From positions 116,116 through 180,115 of the forward strand of contig NZ_JPMX01000077.1 in the NCBI RefSeq assembly GCF_000761485.1: a DNA stretch of 64,000 bases, read 5' to 3'. The notes under the pieces were generated by a model that worked only from the letters and a program-made list of their open reading frames with translations, ran no database searches and was not told the DNA's origin. The translations under genes and the position numbers were made by a program. Of this stretch, positions 25,141 through 34,562 are shown piece after piece; the first letter of the stretch is position 1, and each line of letters begins with the position of its first letter. Source of the DNA: Modestobacter caceresii (lineage in GTDB: Bacteria; Actinomycetota; Actinomycetes; Mycobacteriales; Geodermatophilaceae).

Positions 25141-25848
25141 GTGCCGTCCTCCGCCCGCACCGCCACGCTCCGGGACGCCGTCGGGCTGGGCGTGGCGGTG
25201 GGGCTGTACGGGGTCGCCTTCGGTGCGGCGGCGGCCGGGGCCGGGCTGGACACCTGGCAGGCGGTGGCGACGTCGGCGCTGATGTTCACCGGCGCCTCCC
25301 AGTTCGCGATGATCGGCGTACTCGGTGCCGGCGGGGGAGCGTTCTCCGCCGTGGGCAGCGCCCTGCTGCTCGGCACCCGCAACACCGTCTACGGCGTCCG
25401 GCTGGCCCCGATGCTGGCGCCGCAGGGCTGGCTGCGCCGGGCCGGGGCGGCGCACTGGGTGATCGACGAGACGACGGCGATGGCGGTCGCCGCGCCGGAC
25501 CGGGAACTGGGCCGGCTGGCGTTCTGGGTCACCGGCGCCACCATCTACCTGGGCTGGAACGTCACGACGCTGGTCGGGTCGCTGGGGGCCGCGGCGCTGG
25601 GGGAGACGGCGCAGGCCGCGCTGGACGCCGTCGTGCCCGCGGCCTTCCTGGCGTTGCTGTGGCCCCGGCTGCAGCGCTCGGCGCGCGAGCCGGGCGTGCA
25701 GCGGCGGGTGGCCCTGGGCGGCGCGGTCGTCGCGCTGGCGCTCACCCCGTTCGTGCCGGCCGGGGTGCAGGTGGTGCTCGCCGTGGTCGCGGTGGCGCTG
25801 GCCGGCCGGCCGCGGACGACGACGTCCCCGCGGGAGGCGGCCGCGTGA
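25141..25848 (+). CDS. azlC: AzlC family branched-chain amino acid exporter, large subunit
   Basis: A 235-residue membrane protein with about seven hydrophobic helices. Family hallmarks are the N-terminal GVAVGLYGVAFGAAA, MFTGASQFAMIGVLGAGG and LLGTRNTVYGVRLAP. AzlC works with the small AzlD protein to export branched-chain amino acids or analogues; the substrate here is inferred from the family. The GTG start is 13 bases into a fresh intergenic region next to the IS110 end. It overlaps azlD by four bases. Confidence 0.9.
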   Translation: MPSSARTATLRDAVGLGVAVGLYGVAFGAAAAGAGLDTWQAVATSALMFTGASQFAMIGVLGAGGGAFSAVGSALLLGTRNTVYGVRLAPMLAPQGWLRRAGAAHWVIDETTAMAVAAPDRELGRLAFWVTGATIYLGWNVTTLVGSLGAAALGETAQAALDAVVPAAFLALLWPRLQRSAREPGVQRRVALGGAVVALALTPFVPAGVQVVLAVVAVALAGRPRTTTSPREAAA

Positions 25849-26162
25849 GCACCGGGACGCTGTGGGCGGTGGTGCTGGTCGGCTCGCTGGGCTGTTACCT
25901 GCTGAAGCTGGCCGGGCTCTCGGTGCCGGCGGCCTGGGTGGAGCGGCCGTGGGTGACCCGGGTGGTGGAGTTCGTGCCGGCGGCCCTGCTGGCCGCGCTG
26001 GTCGCCGTCCAGGCCGCGACCTCGGGGCCGGACCTGGTCGTGGACGGGCGGCTGGTCGGGCTCGCCGTGGCCGCGGTGGCGCTGGCCCTGCGGGCACCGT
26101 TCATCGTCGTCCTGGTGCTGGCCGGTGCAGCCGGTGCGCTGGTGCACGTCGTCACCGGTTGA
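25845..26162 (+). CDS. azlD: AzlD domain protein, small exporter subunit
   Basis: A 105-residue membrane protein with three to four helices: TLWAVVLVGSLGCYLLKLAG, VVEFVPAALLAALVAVQ and FIVVLVLAGAAGALVH. The length, the YLLKLAG motif and pairing with AzlC fit the AzlD family. It starts at GTG 25845 in the azlC stop (GTGA overlap), so the two subunits are co-translated. A strong terminator follows. Confidence 0.9.
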   Translation: MSTGTLWAVVLVGSLGCYLLKLAGLSVPAAWVERPWVTRVVEFVPAALLAALVAVQAATSGPDLVVDGRLVGLAVAAVALALRAPFIVVLVLAGAAGALVHVVTG

Positions 26163-26173
26163 CCGGACCGGTG

Positions 26174-26209
26174 GGGGTCGCCGTCCCGCGCCGTGGGGAC
26201 GGCGACCCC
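26174..26209. terminator. Bidirectional terminator between azlD and the usp gene
   Basis: A perfect 14-bp stem (26174-26187 with 26196-26209) with an eight-base loop in the gap between convergent genes. Confidence 0.8.
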
Positions 26210-26216
26210 ATCCGGT

Positions 26217-26618
26217 TCAGCCGGCCGACGGGGCCTTGACCGACAGCACCGGGCACTCGGCCTCCAGCAGGATGCGCTGGGCGTCGCTGCCGAAGACGAG
26301 CTTGCCGGTGGGCGACCGCCGGCGGATCCCGATCACGATGAGCGAGGCACCCAGCCGCGCCGCCGTCGCCACCACCTCGTCCGCCCCGCTCTGGCCGCCG
26401 ACGTGCTGCTCGAGCTCGAAGGTCAGGCCGGTCTCCTCGAGCAGGCCGCGGACCTCGGCGAGGTCCTCGGGACTGGCGTACGAGGGGTCGACGTAGGCGT
26501 CCCCGCGCGAGGTGTTCAGCACGTGGAGCTGCTCCCCGCGCAGGTCGGCCTCCTCCACCGCCGCCCGCAGGGCAGCGCGGCCCTCCGGCTTGGGCACGTA
26601 GCCCACCACGATCGTCAC
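26217..26618 (-). CDS. Universal stress protein (UspA domain)
   Basis: A 133-residue single-domain UspA protein. It starts [23 protein letters not shown], and ends with [39 protein letters not shown], where the G-x2-G-x9-GS/T-type ATP-binding pattern of the family is partly kept. GTG 26618 overlaps the tctA stop by four bases (GTGA) and has AGGAG six bases upstream, so it is the last gene of the tctCBA operon. That coupling suggests it acts with the transporter, perhaps as a regulatory ATP-binding subunit, as known for UspA-TRAP transporter pairs; this is inference. Confidence 0.9.
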   Translation of the reverse strand: MTIVVGYVPKPEGRAALRAAVEEADLRGEQLHVLNTSRGDAYVDPSYASPEDLAEVRGLLEETGLTFELEQHVGGQSGADEVVATAARLGASLIVIGIRRRSPTGKLVFGSDAQRILLEAECPVLSVKAPSAG

Positions 26619-28156
26619 GACGAACTCCTCTCGGACTCGGCAGGCGTGGCGACCACGGCGGCCAGTTCTGCCTCGGTACGGGCCTGACGGCGGCGGAGCC
26701 ACCAGCCCAGGAACAGGAAGACCACGAGCGCCGCGTACACGACCGCCGCGAAGGGGCTGGTGACCAGGACCGTGGGGTCACCCTGGCTGATGGCCAGGGC
26801 GCGGCGGAGCTGCTCCTCGGCGATGGGGCCGAGGATCAGCCCGACCACCGCCGGCGCGATCGGGAAGCCGAAGTTCCGCATCGCCCAGCCCAGCAGGCCG
26901 AGGAGGAACAGCAGGACCAGGTCCTCGGTCGAGGCGCCGACGGAGTAGCTGCCCAGCGCGGCGAAGGTGAGGATGCCGGCGTACAGGTAGGGCCGGGGGA
27001 TCTGCAGCAGCTTCACCCAGATGCCCACCAACGGCAGGTTCAGCACCAGCAGCAGGACGTTGCCGATGTAGAGGCTGGCGATCAGGGCCCAGATCAGCGC
27101 CGACTCGTCCTGGAACAGCAGTGGCCCCGGCTGGATCCCGTAGCTCTGGAAGGCGGAGATGAGGATCGCCGCCGTCGCCGAGGTGGGGAGGCCGAGGGTG
27201 AGCAGGGGCACCAGGACCCCGGCCGCCGAGGCGTTGTTGGCCGCCTCCGGGCCGGCGACGCCCTCGATGGCGCCCTTGCCGAACTCCTCGCGGTGCTTGG
27301 AGAGCTTCCGCTCCGCCGAGTAGGACAGGAAGGTCCCGACCTCTGCACCGCCGGCGGGCAGGGTGCCGATCGGGAAGCCGATGGCAGTGCCGCGCAGCCA
27401 CGGCTTCCACGAGCGGCGCCAGTCGTCCTTCGTCATCCAGCCCTTGCCCGCCGGCACCAGGGGGATGGGGCCGCGGCGCATCCGGGAGGCGACGTAGAGC
27501 GCCTCCCCGACGGCGAAGACCCCGACCGCCACGACGACGACGTCGATGCCGTCGGCGAGCGCGGGCAGCCCCAGGGTGAACCGCTGCTGCCCGGTGAGCG
27601 TGTCGGTGCCGACCAGGCCGAGGAACAGCCCGATCCCGAGCGAGGCGATGCCCCGGGGCGGGCTGGAGCCCAGCACCGCGGCCACCGTCAGGAAGGCGAG
27701 CACCAGCAGGGCGACGTAGTCCGCCGGGCCGAGCTGGACCGCCAGGCGCGCGATCGTCGGCGCCACCAGGGTCAGCGCCACGGTGGCGATCGTGCCGGCC
27801 ACGAAGGAGCCGATGGCCGCGGTGGCCAGTGCGGCCGAACCCCGGCCGGCCTTGGCCATCCGGTTGCCCTCCAGCGCGGTGATGATGGAGGAGGACTCAC
27901 CGGGGGCGTTGAGCAGGATGGACGTGGTCGAACCGCCGTACATGCCGCCGTAGTAGATGCCGGCGAACATGATGAAGGCCGCGGTGGGCTCCAGCGAGTA
28001 GGTCAGCGGCAGGAGCAGCGCCAGGGTCATCGCCGGGCCGATGCCGGGCAGGACGCCGACGGCGGTGCCCAACGTGACGCCGATCAGCGCGTAGAGCAGG
28101 TACATCGGCTGCAGAGCGGTGGCGAACCCGTCGAGCAGCGCGCCGAAGTCACCCAA
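26615..28156 (-). CDS. tctA: Tripartite tricarboxylate transporter, large permease TctA
   Basis: A 513-residue integral membrane subunit with about 12 helices. Conserved family motifs include [62 protein letters not shown] and the second half [27 protein letters not shown]. It forms the secondary transporter for tri- or dicarboxylates with TctB, fed by the TctC binding protein. It overlaps tctB by eight bases and the usp gene by four. The actual carboxylate is unknown. Confidence 0.95.
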   Translation of the reverse strand: MGDFGALLDGFATALQPMYLLYALIGVTLGTAVGVLPGIGPAMTLALLLPLTYSLEPTAAFIMFAGIYYGGMYGGSTTSILLNAPGESSSIITALEGNRMAKAGRGSAALATAAIGSFVAGTIATVALTLVAPTIARLAVQLGPADYVALLVLAFLTVAAVLGSSPPRGIASLGIGLFLGLVGTDTLTGQQRFTLGLPALADGIDVVVVAVGVFAVGEALYVASRMRRGPIPLVPAGKGWMTKDDWRRSWKPWLRGTAIGFPIGTLPAGGAEVGTFLSYSAERKLSKHREEFGKGAIEGVAGPEAANNASAAGVLVPLLTLGLPTSATAAILISAFQSYGIQPGPLLFQDESALIWALIASLYIGNVLLLVLNLPLVGIWVKLLQIPRPYLYAGILTFAALGSYSVGASTEDLVLLFLLGLLGWAMRNFGFPIAPAVVGLILGPIAEEQLRRALAISQGDPTVLVTSPFAAVVYAALVVFLFLGWWLRRRQARTEAELAAVVATPAESERSSS

Positions 28157-28691
28157 GGAAGCTCACTCCCTCCAGCGGTCCGGCCGGCAGGTACAGGTCC
28201 AGCAGCTGGGTGAACAGGACCTGGGTGGTGAAGGCGAGCACGGCCCCCACGAGCACGGGCCGCCACCAGGGACGGGCGCCCAGCGACCAGGCGGCGCCGC
28301 CGAAGAGCACGGTCGCCGCGATGGGCCAGCCGAGGGGTTCCACCAGGACGACGAGGGCGGCGAAGGACCCGGTCAGCTTGAGCACGGTGGCCCAGTCGGT
28401 GGTGGCCGACGGATCGACGTCCTCGCCCTCCTCGGCGGCGCCACCGTGCCCGCGGGCCAGGTCGACGAAGAGCGCGAGGGAGGTGAGCACCAGCAGCACC
28501 CCGACCGCGTACGGGAAGGCCTGCGGGCCCACGGTGTTCACCGAGCTGGGCGCGACGATGGTGCTGGCGTCGACCAGGGTGAAGACCCCCAGCGCGAGCA
28601 GCCCCACGGGGAAGGCAGCCTCTGCCCAGGACCACGCCCGCCCCGGCGTACCGGTGCGGGCGCGGTCCTCAGCGGCTGCAGACGAACTCAC
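28149..28691 (-). CDS. tctB: Tripartite tricarboxylate transporter, small permease TctB
   Basis: A 180-residue membrane protein with four hydrophobic helices (e.g. [38 protein letters not shown]) separated by an acidic loop. The pattern [11 protein letters not shown] and the C-terminal [16 protein letters not shown] are typical of TctB. It is poorly conserved overall, and position between tctC and tctA (overlaps of four and eight bases) secures the call. Confidence 0.9.
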   Translation of the reverse strand: MSSSAAAEDRARTGTPGRAWSWAEAAFPVGLLALGVFTLVDASTIVAPSSVNTVGPQAFPYAVGVLLVLTSLALFVDLARGHGGAAEEGEDVDPSATTDWATVLKLTGSFAALVVLVEPLGWPIAATVLFGGAAWSLGARPWWRPVLVGAVLAFTTQVLFTQLLDLYLPAGPLEGVSFLG

Positions 28692-29707
28692 TCCACCAGC
28701 CCGATGTCCTGCAGGACACCGCGCACCCGCTGCTGCTCCTCCTCGAGGAAGGCGTCGAACTCGTCGCCGGACAGGTAGGTGTCCTCCCAGCCGTTGAGCT
28801 CCAGCCGCTCCTGCCAGGCGTCGGACTGCACGGCCTCGTCGACGAGGTCGATCAGCTTCTGCCGGGCCTCGGGGGACAGGTCCGGCGGCCCCACGACCCC
28901 GCGCCAGTTGCTGAGCTCGACGTCCAGCCCTGCCTCGGTCAGCGTGGGTGCGTCGATGCCCTCGACCCGCTCGGCGCCGGAGACGGCCAACGCACGCAGC
29001 TCGCCGGCCTCGATCTGCTCGGCGTACTCGGAGACACCCGAGATGCCGGCCGAGACCTGGCTGCCCAGCAGGGCGGCCAGGGACTCACCGCCGCCGGAGT
29101 AGGCCACGTAGTTCAGGTCCTCGACCGGCACGTCCCCGGCCTGGGCGATCAGCCCGGCCAGGATGTGGTCGGTCCCGCCGGCCGAGCCGCCGGCGATCGA
29201 CACCGACCGGCCGTTGGCCTTCATGTCGTCGACCAGGTCCTGGACGTCCTGGTACGGCGAGTCCGCGGGGACGACGACGACTTCGTCCTCGGCCGTGAGC
29301 CGCGCGATCGGGGTGGTGTCCTCCAGCGTGGCCTGGGACTGGTTGGTCTCGATGGCGCCCAGCATCACCAGGCCCATCACCATCAGGAAGTCCTCGCTGC
29401 GCTCGTTGGCGAGCTCGGCCAGGCCCACGGTGCCGCCGGCACCGCCGACGTTGGTGACCTGGGTGCTCCCGGCGAGCTCGGCCTCCTCGATGGAGGCGGC
29501 CAGCGCACGGGCGGTCGAGTCCCAGCCGCCGCCGGGATCGGCCGGGGCCATCATCTCCAGGCGGTCGACCGCAGCGTCCGCGCCGGCCTCGCCGTCACCG
29601 GAGTCGCTGCAGCCGGTGAGCAGGCCCAGCAGTGCCGCGCCGGCCGCAGCGGTCAGCCGCCAGGGGCGGGCAGCGGACCGTGGTCGTGCGCTGAGGGTCA
29701 GGGACAT
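28688..29707 (-). CDS. tctC: Tripartite tricarboxylate transporter, substrate-binding lipoprotein TctC
   Basis: A 339-residue periplasm-type solute-binding protein. The lipoprotein signal ends LLGLLTGC with Cys33 as the anchor. The mature part has PADPGGGWDSTARALA, NVGGAGGTVGLAEL, and VSIAGGSAGGTDHILAGL, the loops that contact the carboxylate in this family. It is the first gene of the tctCBA-usp operon, divergent from the two-component system gene at 29863. Confidence 0.94.
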   Translation of the reverse strand: MSLTLSARPRSAARPWRLTAAAGAALLGLLTGCSDSGDGEAGADAAVDRLEMMAPADPGGGWDSTARALAASIEEAELAGSTQVTNVGGAGGTVGLAELANERSEDFLMVMGLVMLGAIETNQSQATLEDTTPIARLTAEDEVVVVPADSPYQDVQDLVDDMKANGRSVSIAGGSAGGTDHILAGLIAQAGDVPVEDLNYVAYSGGGESLAALLGSQVSAGISGVSEYAEQIEAGELRALAVSGAERVEGIDAPTLTEAGLDVELSNWRGVVGPPDLSPEARQKLIDLVDEAVQSDAWQERLELNGWEDTYLSGDEFDAFLEEEQQRVRGVLQDIGLVE

Positions 29708-29862
29708 CGGGTGGACCTCCTCGTCCGCCGGGCCGGGATCGGCTCGGGTTCTGTTCGGACGCTAGGAAGGCCGCAGGCTGGTGGGAACGTCACGGTCGTA
29801 CTGGTTGTTTCGGTCTTTGTGGTCGGCGCCACATCCAGGGGTGGCGAGCGCACACTGGGCCG
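29708..29862. promoter_or_regulatory. Divergent control region between tctC and the CitA-type kinase gene
   Basis: A 155-base gap holds the promoters of both divergent units. The stretch around 29800-29825 (tggttgtttcggtctttgtg) is clearly poorer in G+C than the surroundings, as promoters are here. The response regulator at 31452 is the natural candidate to bind here. No exact operator could be defined. Confidence 0.45.
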
Positions 29863-31455
29863 GTGCGCCGCCGGACCATGACCCTCGGGGTCCAACTGCT
29901 CCTGTTGCAGGTGGGCATCGTGCTGGCCACCGTGTTGCTGGCGGGCGCGGTGGCCGTGCAGCACCAGCAGGAGCAGATCCGCGACGCCTACCGCCAGCAG
30001 GTGCTCACCGTCGCCACGAGCACGGCCCGGCTGCCCAGCGTCGTCGACGCGTACGGCAGCCCCGATCCCGGCGCCGTCCTGCAGCCACTGGCCGAGCTGC
30101 TCCGGGAGGCCTCCGGGGTGACCTTCGTCGTCCTCACCGACGCCGACGGGATCCGCTACTCCCACCCCGATCCCGACCGGATCGGCGAACCGGTGTCCAC
30201 CGACCCGAGCCCCACGCTGGCCGGCGAGGTGTTCGTCGGCACCGAGCAGGGGACGCTGGGGGAGTCGCTGCGCGCCAAGGTGCCGGTCCGCGACGGCTCC
30301 GGACAGGTGATCGGCGCGGCCTCGGTGGGCATCCTGGAGGCCCAGCTCGCCGCCGAGTTCCGGCAGGAGGCGCCGGTGCTGGTCGCCTGGCTGGGTGGCG
30401 CCGCGCTGCTGGGGTCGCTCGCGTCGTGGTTCGTCGTCCGGCTCGTCCGCCGGCGGATCTTCGGCCTGGAGCCGGAGGAGATCGCGCGGCTGCTGGAGAC
30501 CCGAGAGGCGATGGTGCACGGCATCCGCGAGGGCCTGGTCGCCGTCGACGACCGCGGGCGGGTGGTCCTGGTCAACGACGAGGCCTCTCGACTGCTCGGC
30601 CTGGGCGAGGACGTGGTGGGCCGCCCCGCCGCCGAGGTCCTGGACGCGGCGATGCTGCCGCTGGTCGGCGGTGAGCGAGCGGTGACCGACGAGCTGGTGC
30701 TCGCCGGGGAGCGGCTGCTGGTCGCGAACCGGACCCCCGCGGTCGTCGGCGGCCGCCGGGTCGCCGAGGTGCTCACCCTGCGCGACCGCACCGAGCTGTC
30801 CAGCGCCCTGCGTGAACTGGACGGCCAGCGCAACCTGACCAACACCCTCCGCGCCCAGGCCCACGAGTTCAGCAACAAGCTGCACGTGATCCAGGGGCTG
30901 ATCGAGCTCGGCCGGGAGCAGGACGCGGTGGCCTTCATCGACCGGGCCGGGGGTGGTCAGCTGCTCGACGGCCGGTCGCTGGCCGCGGTGGCCGACCCGG
31001 CGGTGACCGCGCTGGTGCTCGCCAAGTCGGCGGTCGCCCACGAGCGGGGCATCGCGCTGACCCTCGCGCCTGGGAGCTCCCTGACGGCCGGGAGCGGGGA
31101 CGACGTGGTGACCGTGCTCGGCAACCTGCTGGACAACGCGATGGACGCCACCGGGAACGGCGGGACGGTCATGGTCCACCTCGGCTCGCAGCCCGACGGT
31201 GGGCTCGTCGTGCGGGTGGACGACGACGGACCGGGCGTGGCCGACGCGGACCGGACCCGGGTCTTCGACGTCGGGGTCACGACCAAGCGGCCGGCCGACG
31301 CCGATCACGGCCGCGGCATCGGCCTGGCGCTGGTGGCGAGGATCGCGGCCCGTCGCGGCGGCTCGGCCACGGTCACCGCCGCGCCCCTGGGCGGAGCCCG
31401 GGTCGAGGTGCACCTGGGCGCCCCCTCCCCGGCGATGGCCGAGGCGGCGCCGTGA
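29863..31455 (+). CDS. CitA/DcuS-type sensor histidine kinase
   Basis: A 530-residue membrane kinase. Two membrane helices (about residues 10-32 and 172-195) enclose an extracytoplasmic PAS-like sensor with the family signature RYSHPDPDRIGEP, used by CitA/DcuS kinases to bind carboxylates. A cytoplasmic PAS (about 215-310) precedes the Spo0B-like H-box QAHEFSNKLHVIQGLIELG with His334 as the phosphoacceptor, and a HATPase domain with NLLDNAMDA and GRGIGLALV. It overlaps its response regulator by four bases and is divergent from tctCBA, so it very likely senses the transported carboxylate. Confidence 0.92.
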   Translation: MRRRTMTLGVQLLLLQVGIVLATVLLAGAVAVQHQQEQIRDAYRQQVLTVATSTARLPSVVDAYGSPDPGAVLQPLAELLREASGVTFVVLTDADGIRYSHPDPDRIGEPVSTDPSPTLAGEVFVGTEQGTLGESLRAKVPVRDGSGQVIGAASVGILEAQLAAEFRQEAPVLVAWLGGAALLGSLASWFVVRLVRRRIFGLEPEEIARLLETREAMVHGIREGLVAVDDRGRVVLVNDEASRLLGLGEDVVGRPAAEVLDAAMLPLVGGERAVTDELVLAGERLLVANRTPAVVGGRRVAEVLTLRDRTELSSALRELDGQRNLTNTLRAQAHEFSNKLHVIQGLIELGREQDAVAFIDRAGGGQLLDGRSLAAVADPAVTALVLAKSAVAHERGIALTLAPGSSLTAGSGDDVVTVLGNLLDNAMDATGNGGTVMVHLGSQPDGGLVVRVDDDGPGVADADRTRVFDVGVTTKRPADADHGRGIGLALVARIAARRGGSATVTAAPLGGARVEVHLGAPSPAMAEAAP

Positions 31456-32171
31456 CCGGCGGAGGCGCGGTGCGGGTGCTGGTCGTGGACGACGACTTCG
31501 CCGTGGCGGCGGTGCACCGCGGCTACGTCGAGTCCGTGCCCGGCCTGGAGGTGGTGGGCGAGGTGCACCGGGGCGTCGAGGCGCTGCAGGCCGTCCAGGT
31601 GCTCGCCCCCGACCTGGTGCTGCTGGACATCCACCTGCCGGACCTCTCCGGCGTCGAGGTGCTGCGGCGGCTCCGGTCGCTGGCCGGCCCCCAGCCCGAC
31701 GTCATCGTCATCACCGCCGCGCGGGAGGTGGAGACGGTCCGGGCGGCGATGACCACCGGCGTCGTCGACTACCTGGTCAAGCCCTTCTCCCTGGCCGCCT
31801 TCCGGGAACGGCTGGAGGCCTACCGGGCGCACCGGGTGGAGGTCCTGCGCCGTACCGCCGAGCCGGGGCGGGGGTTGCAGCAGAGCGACGTCGACCGGCT
31901 CTTCTCGACTCGACGGCGGGTCAGCGAACCGCTCGCGGCGACCCCGCTCCCCAAGGGGCTCTCGCCCCGGACGCTGGAGTTCGTCGCCCGGGCGCTGGCC
32001 AGCAGCCCCGCCGACGACCTGTCCGCCGGTGAGGTCGGGCAGCGCTGCGGCCTGGCGCGGGTCAGCGCCCGGCGGTACCTGGAACACCTGGAGCGGTCCG
32101 GGCTGGCCGCCGTCCGGCCCCGGTACGGAGCTGCCGGCCGTCCGGAGAACGGGTACCGCTGGACCGGGTGA
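31452..32171 (+). CDS. CitB-type response regulator
   Basis: A 239-residue regulator. The receiver domain has [18 protein letters not shown] with the acidic pocket, Asp59 as phosphorylation site in LVLLDIHLP, and Lys in [10 protein letters not shown]. The C-terminal part (about residues 165-239) has a helix-turn-helix, [23 protein letters not shown], typical of the CitB/DcuR family. The GTG start lies in the kinase stop (GTGA). It probably activates tctCBA upstream. A terminator hairpin follows at 32173-32208. Confidence 0.92.
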   Translation: MTGGGAVRVLVVDDDFAVAAVHRGYVESVPGLEVVGEVHRGVEALQAVQVLAPDLVLLDIHLPDLSGVEVLRRLRSLAGPQPDVIVITAAREVETVRAAMTTGVVDYLVKPFSLAAFRERLEAYRAHRVEVLRRTAEPGRGLQQSDVDRLFSTRRRVSEPLAATPLPKGLSPRTLEFVARALASSPADDLSAGEVGQRCGLARVSARRYLEHLERSGLAAVRPRYGAAGRPENGYRWTG

Positions 32172-32172
32172 C

Positions 32173-32208
32173 GGACGCCGTCGTCCCGAGGGGGGACGAC
32201 GGCGGTCC
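32173..32208. terminator. Terminator hairpin between response regulator and MFS genes
   Basis: A 15-bp stem with one bulged base (left arm 32173-32187, right arm ending 32208) lies in the 50-base gap of two convergent genes. Confidence 0.7.
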
Positions 32209-32221
32209 GGGTGCCGGCGGG

Positions 32222-33802
32222 TCAGTGCGCCAGCGGCAGCTGGGCCTGCTCCTCGGCCAGCCGCTCCGCGCCGCTGGTGGTCTTCAGCGGCTTCTCCTTG
32301 ATGAAGAGCACCACCAGCAGCGCCAGCGCGGCCAGCGGGGTGGCGATCAGGAACAGCTCGGCGGTGGCGTTGCCGTAGGCGTCCTGCACCACGCGGGCGA
32401 CCTCCGGCGGCAGGCTGGAGACGTCGGGGACGGTGGTCTCGCCGCCGCCGCTCTCGCCGCCGCCCCACACGGCCAGGTCGCCGGCCACCCGGCTGGCGAG
32501 CACCGCGCCGAGCACGCTGACCCCGATCGTGCCGCCCAGGCTGCGGAAGAACGACAGCACCGAGGTGGCCGAGCCGAGCTCCCGGGCGGGCACGTCGTTC
32601 TGCGCCGCCAGGACCAGGTTCTGCATCAAGAGGCCCACGCCGACGCCGAGCACGACCATGAACGCGCCGAGCAGCCAGATCGAGGTCTGCGCGTCGATGG
32701 TGGACAGCAGGCCGAAGCCGAGGGTCATCAGGACGCCGCCGGCGACCAGGAACCGCTTCCACGTGCCGGTCTTGGTGATCAGCGCACCGGCCACCGTCGA
32801 GGAGACCAGCAGGCCGCCGACCATCGGCAGCGAGAGCAGCCCGGCCTCGGTGGGGGAGTAGCCCAGCGAGATCTGGAAGTACTGGGACAGGAAGACCGTG
32901 CCGCCGAACATCGCGATCCCGACCAGGGCGCTGGCCAGCGTGGTGAGGGCGACGGTGCGGTTGCGGAAGATGCCGAGCGGGATGACCGGCTCGGCCACCT
33001 TCGACTCGACGAGGAGGGCGAGCGCCAGCAGCACGGCGGCGCCGCCGACCATCAGCGCGGTGGTGCCGGAGAGCCAGTCGAAGTCGTTGCCGGCCAGGGT
33101 CACCCAGATCAGGAGGGTGCTCACCCCGGCGGTGATCAGCAGGGCGCCCAGCCAGTCGATCTGCACGCCACGACGCTTGACCTGGGTGAGCTTGAGCGTC
33201 TTCTGCAGCAGCACGATCGCCAGCAGCGCGAACGGCACCCCCATGAAGAAGCACCAGCGCCAGCCCAGCCACGCGGTGTCCACGATGACGCCACCGATCA
33301 GCGGCCCGGCGACGGTGGCGACGGCGAAGACGGCGCCGAAGATGCCGGCGTACCGGCCCAGCTCGCGCGGCGGGATCATCGCCGCCATCACGATCTGCAC
33401 CAGCGCGGTGAGGCCACCGGCGCCGAGGCCCTGGACCACCCGGGCCACGATCAGCGTGGTGGTGTCCTGGGAGAAGCCGGCCAGCAGCGAACCGGCGACG
33501 AAGAGGGTCAGCGAGAGCTGCACCAGCAGCTTCTGGCTGACCAGGTCGGCGAGCTTGCCCCACAGCGGCACCGAGGCCGTCATGGCGAGCAGCTCGGCGG
33601 TGACGACCCAGGTGTAGATCGACTGGCTGCCGTCCAGGTCGGCGATGATCACCGGCAGGGCGTTGGAGACGACGGTCGCCGCCAGGATGGACACGAAGAT
33701 GCCCACCATCAAGCCGGACAGCGCCTGGAGGACCTCCCGTCGGCTCATCCTGGCCTCGGTGCTGGCCGCGCCGGCTGCGCCGGTCTCCACGGTCGTGGAC
33801 AT
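32222..33802 (-). CDS. DHA2 family (EmrB/QacA) multidrug efflux MFS transporter
   Basis: A 526-residue transporter with 14 predicted helices, the DHA2 drug:proton antiporter layout. Motif A-like PLWGKLADLVSQKLL follows helix 2; IVARVVQGLGAGGLTALVQIVM and GPLIGGVIVDTAWLGWRWCFFM (motif C and neighbours) are typical. ATG 33802 was chosen since AGGAG stands five bases upstream; an in-frame ATG at 33826 lacks this. The TetR regulator gene lies directly upstream on the same strand, 42 bases away, suggesting drug-inducible control of a regulator-transporter operon. Confidence 0.92.
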   Translation of the reverse strand: MSTTVETGAAGAASTEARMSRREVLQALSGLMVGIFVSILAATVVSNALPVIIADLDGSQSIYTWVVTAELLAMTASVPLWGKLADLVSQKLLVQLSLTLFVAGSLLAGFSQDTTTLIVARVVQGLGAGGLTALVQIVMAAMIPPRELGRYAGIFGAVFAVATVAGPLIGGVIVDTAWLGWRWCFFMGVPFALLAIVLLQKTLKLTQVKRRGVQIDWLGALLITAGVSTLLIWVTLAGNDFDWLSGTTALMVGGAAVLLALALLVESKVAEPVIPLGIFRNRTVALTTLASALVGIAMFGGTVFLSQYFQISLGYSPTEAGLLSLPMVGGLLVSSTVAGALITKTGTWKRFLVAGGVLMTLGFGLLSTIDAQTSIWLLGAFMVVLGVGVGLLMQNLVLAAQNDVPARELGSATSVLSFFRSLGGTIGVSVLGAVLASRVAGDLAVWGGGESGGGETTVPDVSSLPPEVARVVQDAYGNATAELFLIATPLAALALLVVLFIKEKPLKTTSGAERLAEEQAQLPLAH

Positions 33803-33844
33803 GGTGCTCCTGTCAGTGCTGTGCATCGGTCGGGAACGGGGAGG

Positions 33845-34447
33845 TCAGCGGCCGGGCTCGGGCAGGCCGGCGGCCAGTGCGTCGAGCGCCTCGTCGAGCA
33901 GGGCGGTGAGCGGGACGGCGCCGCGCTGGACGTGCCAGCGGGAGAAGGTCACCCGGACGGCGGCGGACAGCACGGCGGCGAGCAGACCGGGGTACAGGTC
34001 GGTCCCGGCGTCCTGGCCGGTGCGCTCGGCGATCGCCACCGCGACCTCCCGCTCGTCGGCCGCGCCGATCTCCACCAGCCGGGGGAGCAGTGCAGGGGTG
34101 CCGGCGATGACGGTGATCCGGTCGTGCAGCGCCGCGGCGTCGGCCTCCAGCGCGGTGAGGTCCGCGTGCAGCGCGGCGCGGGCGGCGGCGAGCGCCCCCG
34201 CGCCGGGGGGCTGAGCCCGCAGCCGCGCGGACAGCCGCGGCTGGTCGGCGCCGGCCGGGAAGAGCAGCGCCTCCTCCTTGGCGGAGAAGTGGTTGAAGAA
34301 CGTCCGGTAGGAGACGTCGGCCGCTGCCGCGATGGCCTCGACGGTGACGTTCTCCCAGCCGAGCTCGATCGCCAGCCGGAGGGTCGCCGCGGCCAGCGCG
34401 GCCCGGGTGTCGGCCTTCTTCCGCTCGCGCAGCCCTCGCTCGGTCAC
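33845..34447 (-). CDS. TetR family transcriptional regulator
   Basis: A 200-residue repressor-type protein. The N-terminal helix-turn-helix is clear: ADTRAALAAATLRLAIELG then VEAIAAAADVSYRTFFNHFSAKEEAL (about residues 10-58). The C-terminal helical domain for ligand and dimerisation is variable. GTG 34447 was preferred because the only earlier start is a TTG at 34483 lying inside the palindromic candidate operator at 34469-34500. It probably represses its own operon, including the efflux pump gene downstream. Confidence 0.9.
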   Translation of the reverse strand: MTERGLRERKKADTRAALAAATLRLAIELGWENVTVEAIAAAADVSYRTFFNHFSAKEEALLFPAGADQPRLSARLRAQPPGAGALAAARAALHADLTALEADAAALHDRITVIAGTPALLPRLVEIGAADEREVAVAIAERTGQDAGTDLYPGLLAAVLSAAVRVTFSRWHVQRGAVPLTALLDEALDALAAGLPEPGR

Positions 34448-34468
34448 GCGCTCAGGATGCGCGGTTCG

Positions 34469-34500
34469 CTGCACAATGTGCAAGCTTGCTTGGTGTGCAG
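34469..34500. promoter_or_regulatory. Composite palindromic operator upstream of the TetR gene
   Basis: Arms CTGCACA (34469-34475) and TGTGCAG (34494-34500) enclose a perfect 10-bp inner palindrome GCAAGCTTGC (34480-34489), with four-base spacers on each side. The symmetric 7-4-10-4-7 design fits a site bound by one or two regulator dimers. It stands 22-53 bases upstream of the TetR gene start and 63 bases before the divergent membrane-protein gene, so both could be controlled. Confidence 0.7.
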
Positions 34501-34562
34501 CTGATCACGACGTGCGGCGCGGCGGACGCAGGCGGGCGGACGGCGGCGGCACGATCGGTGCC

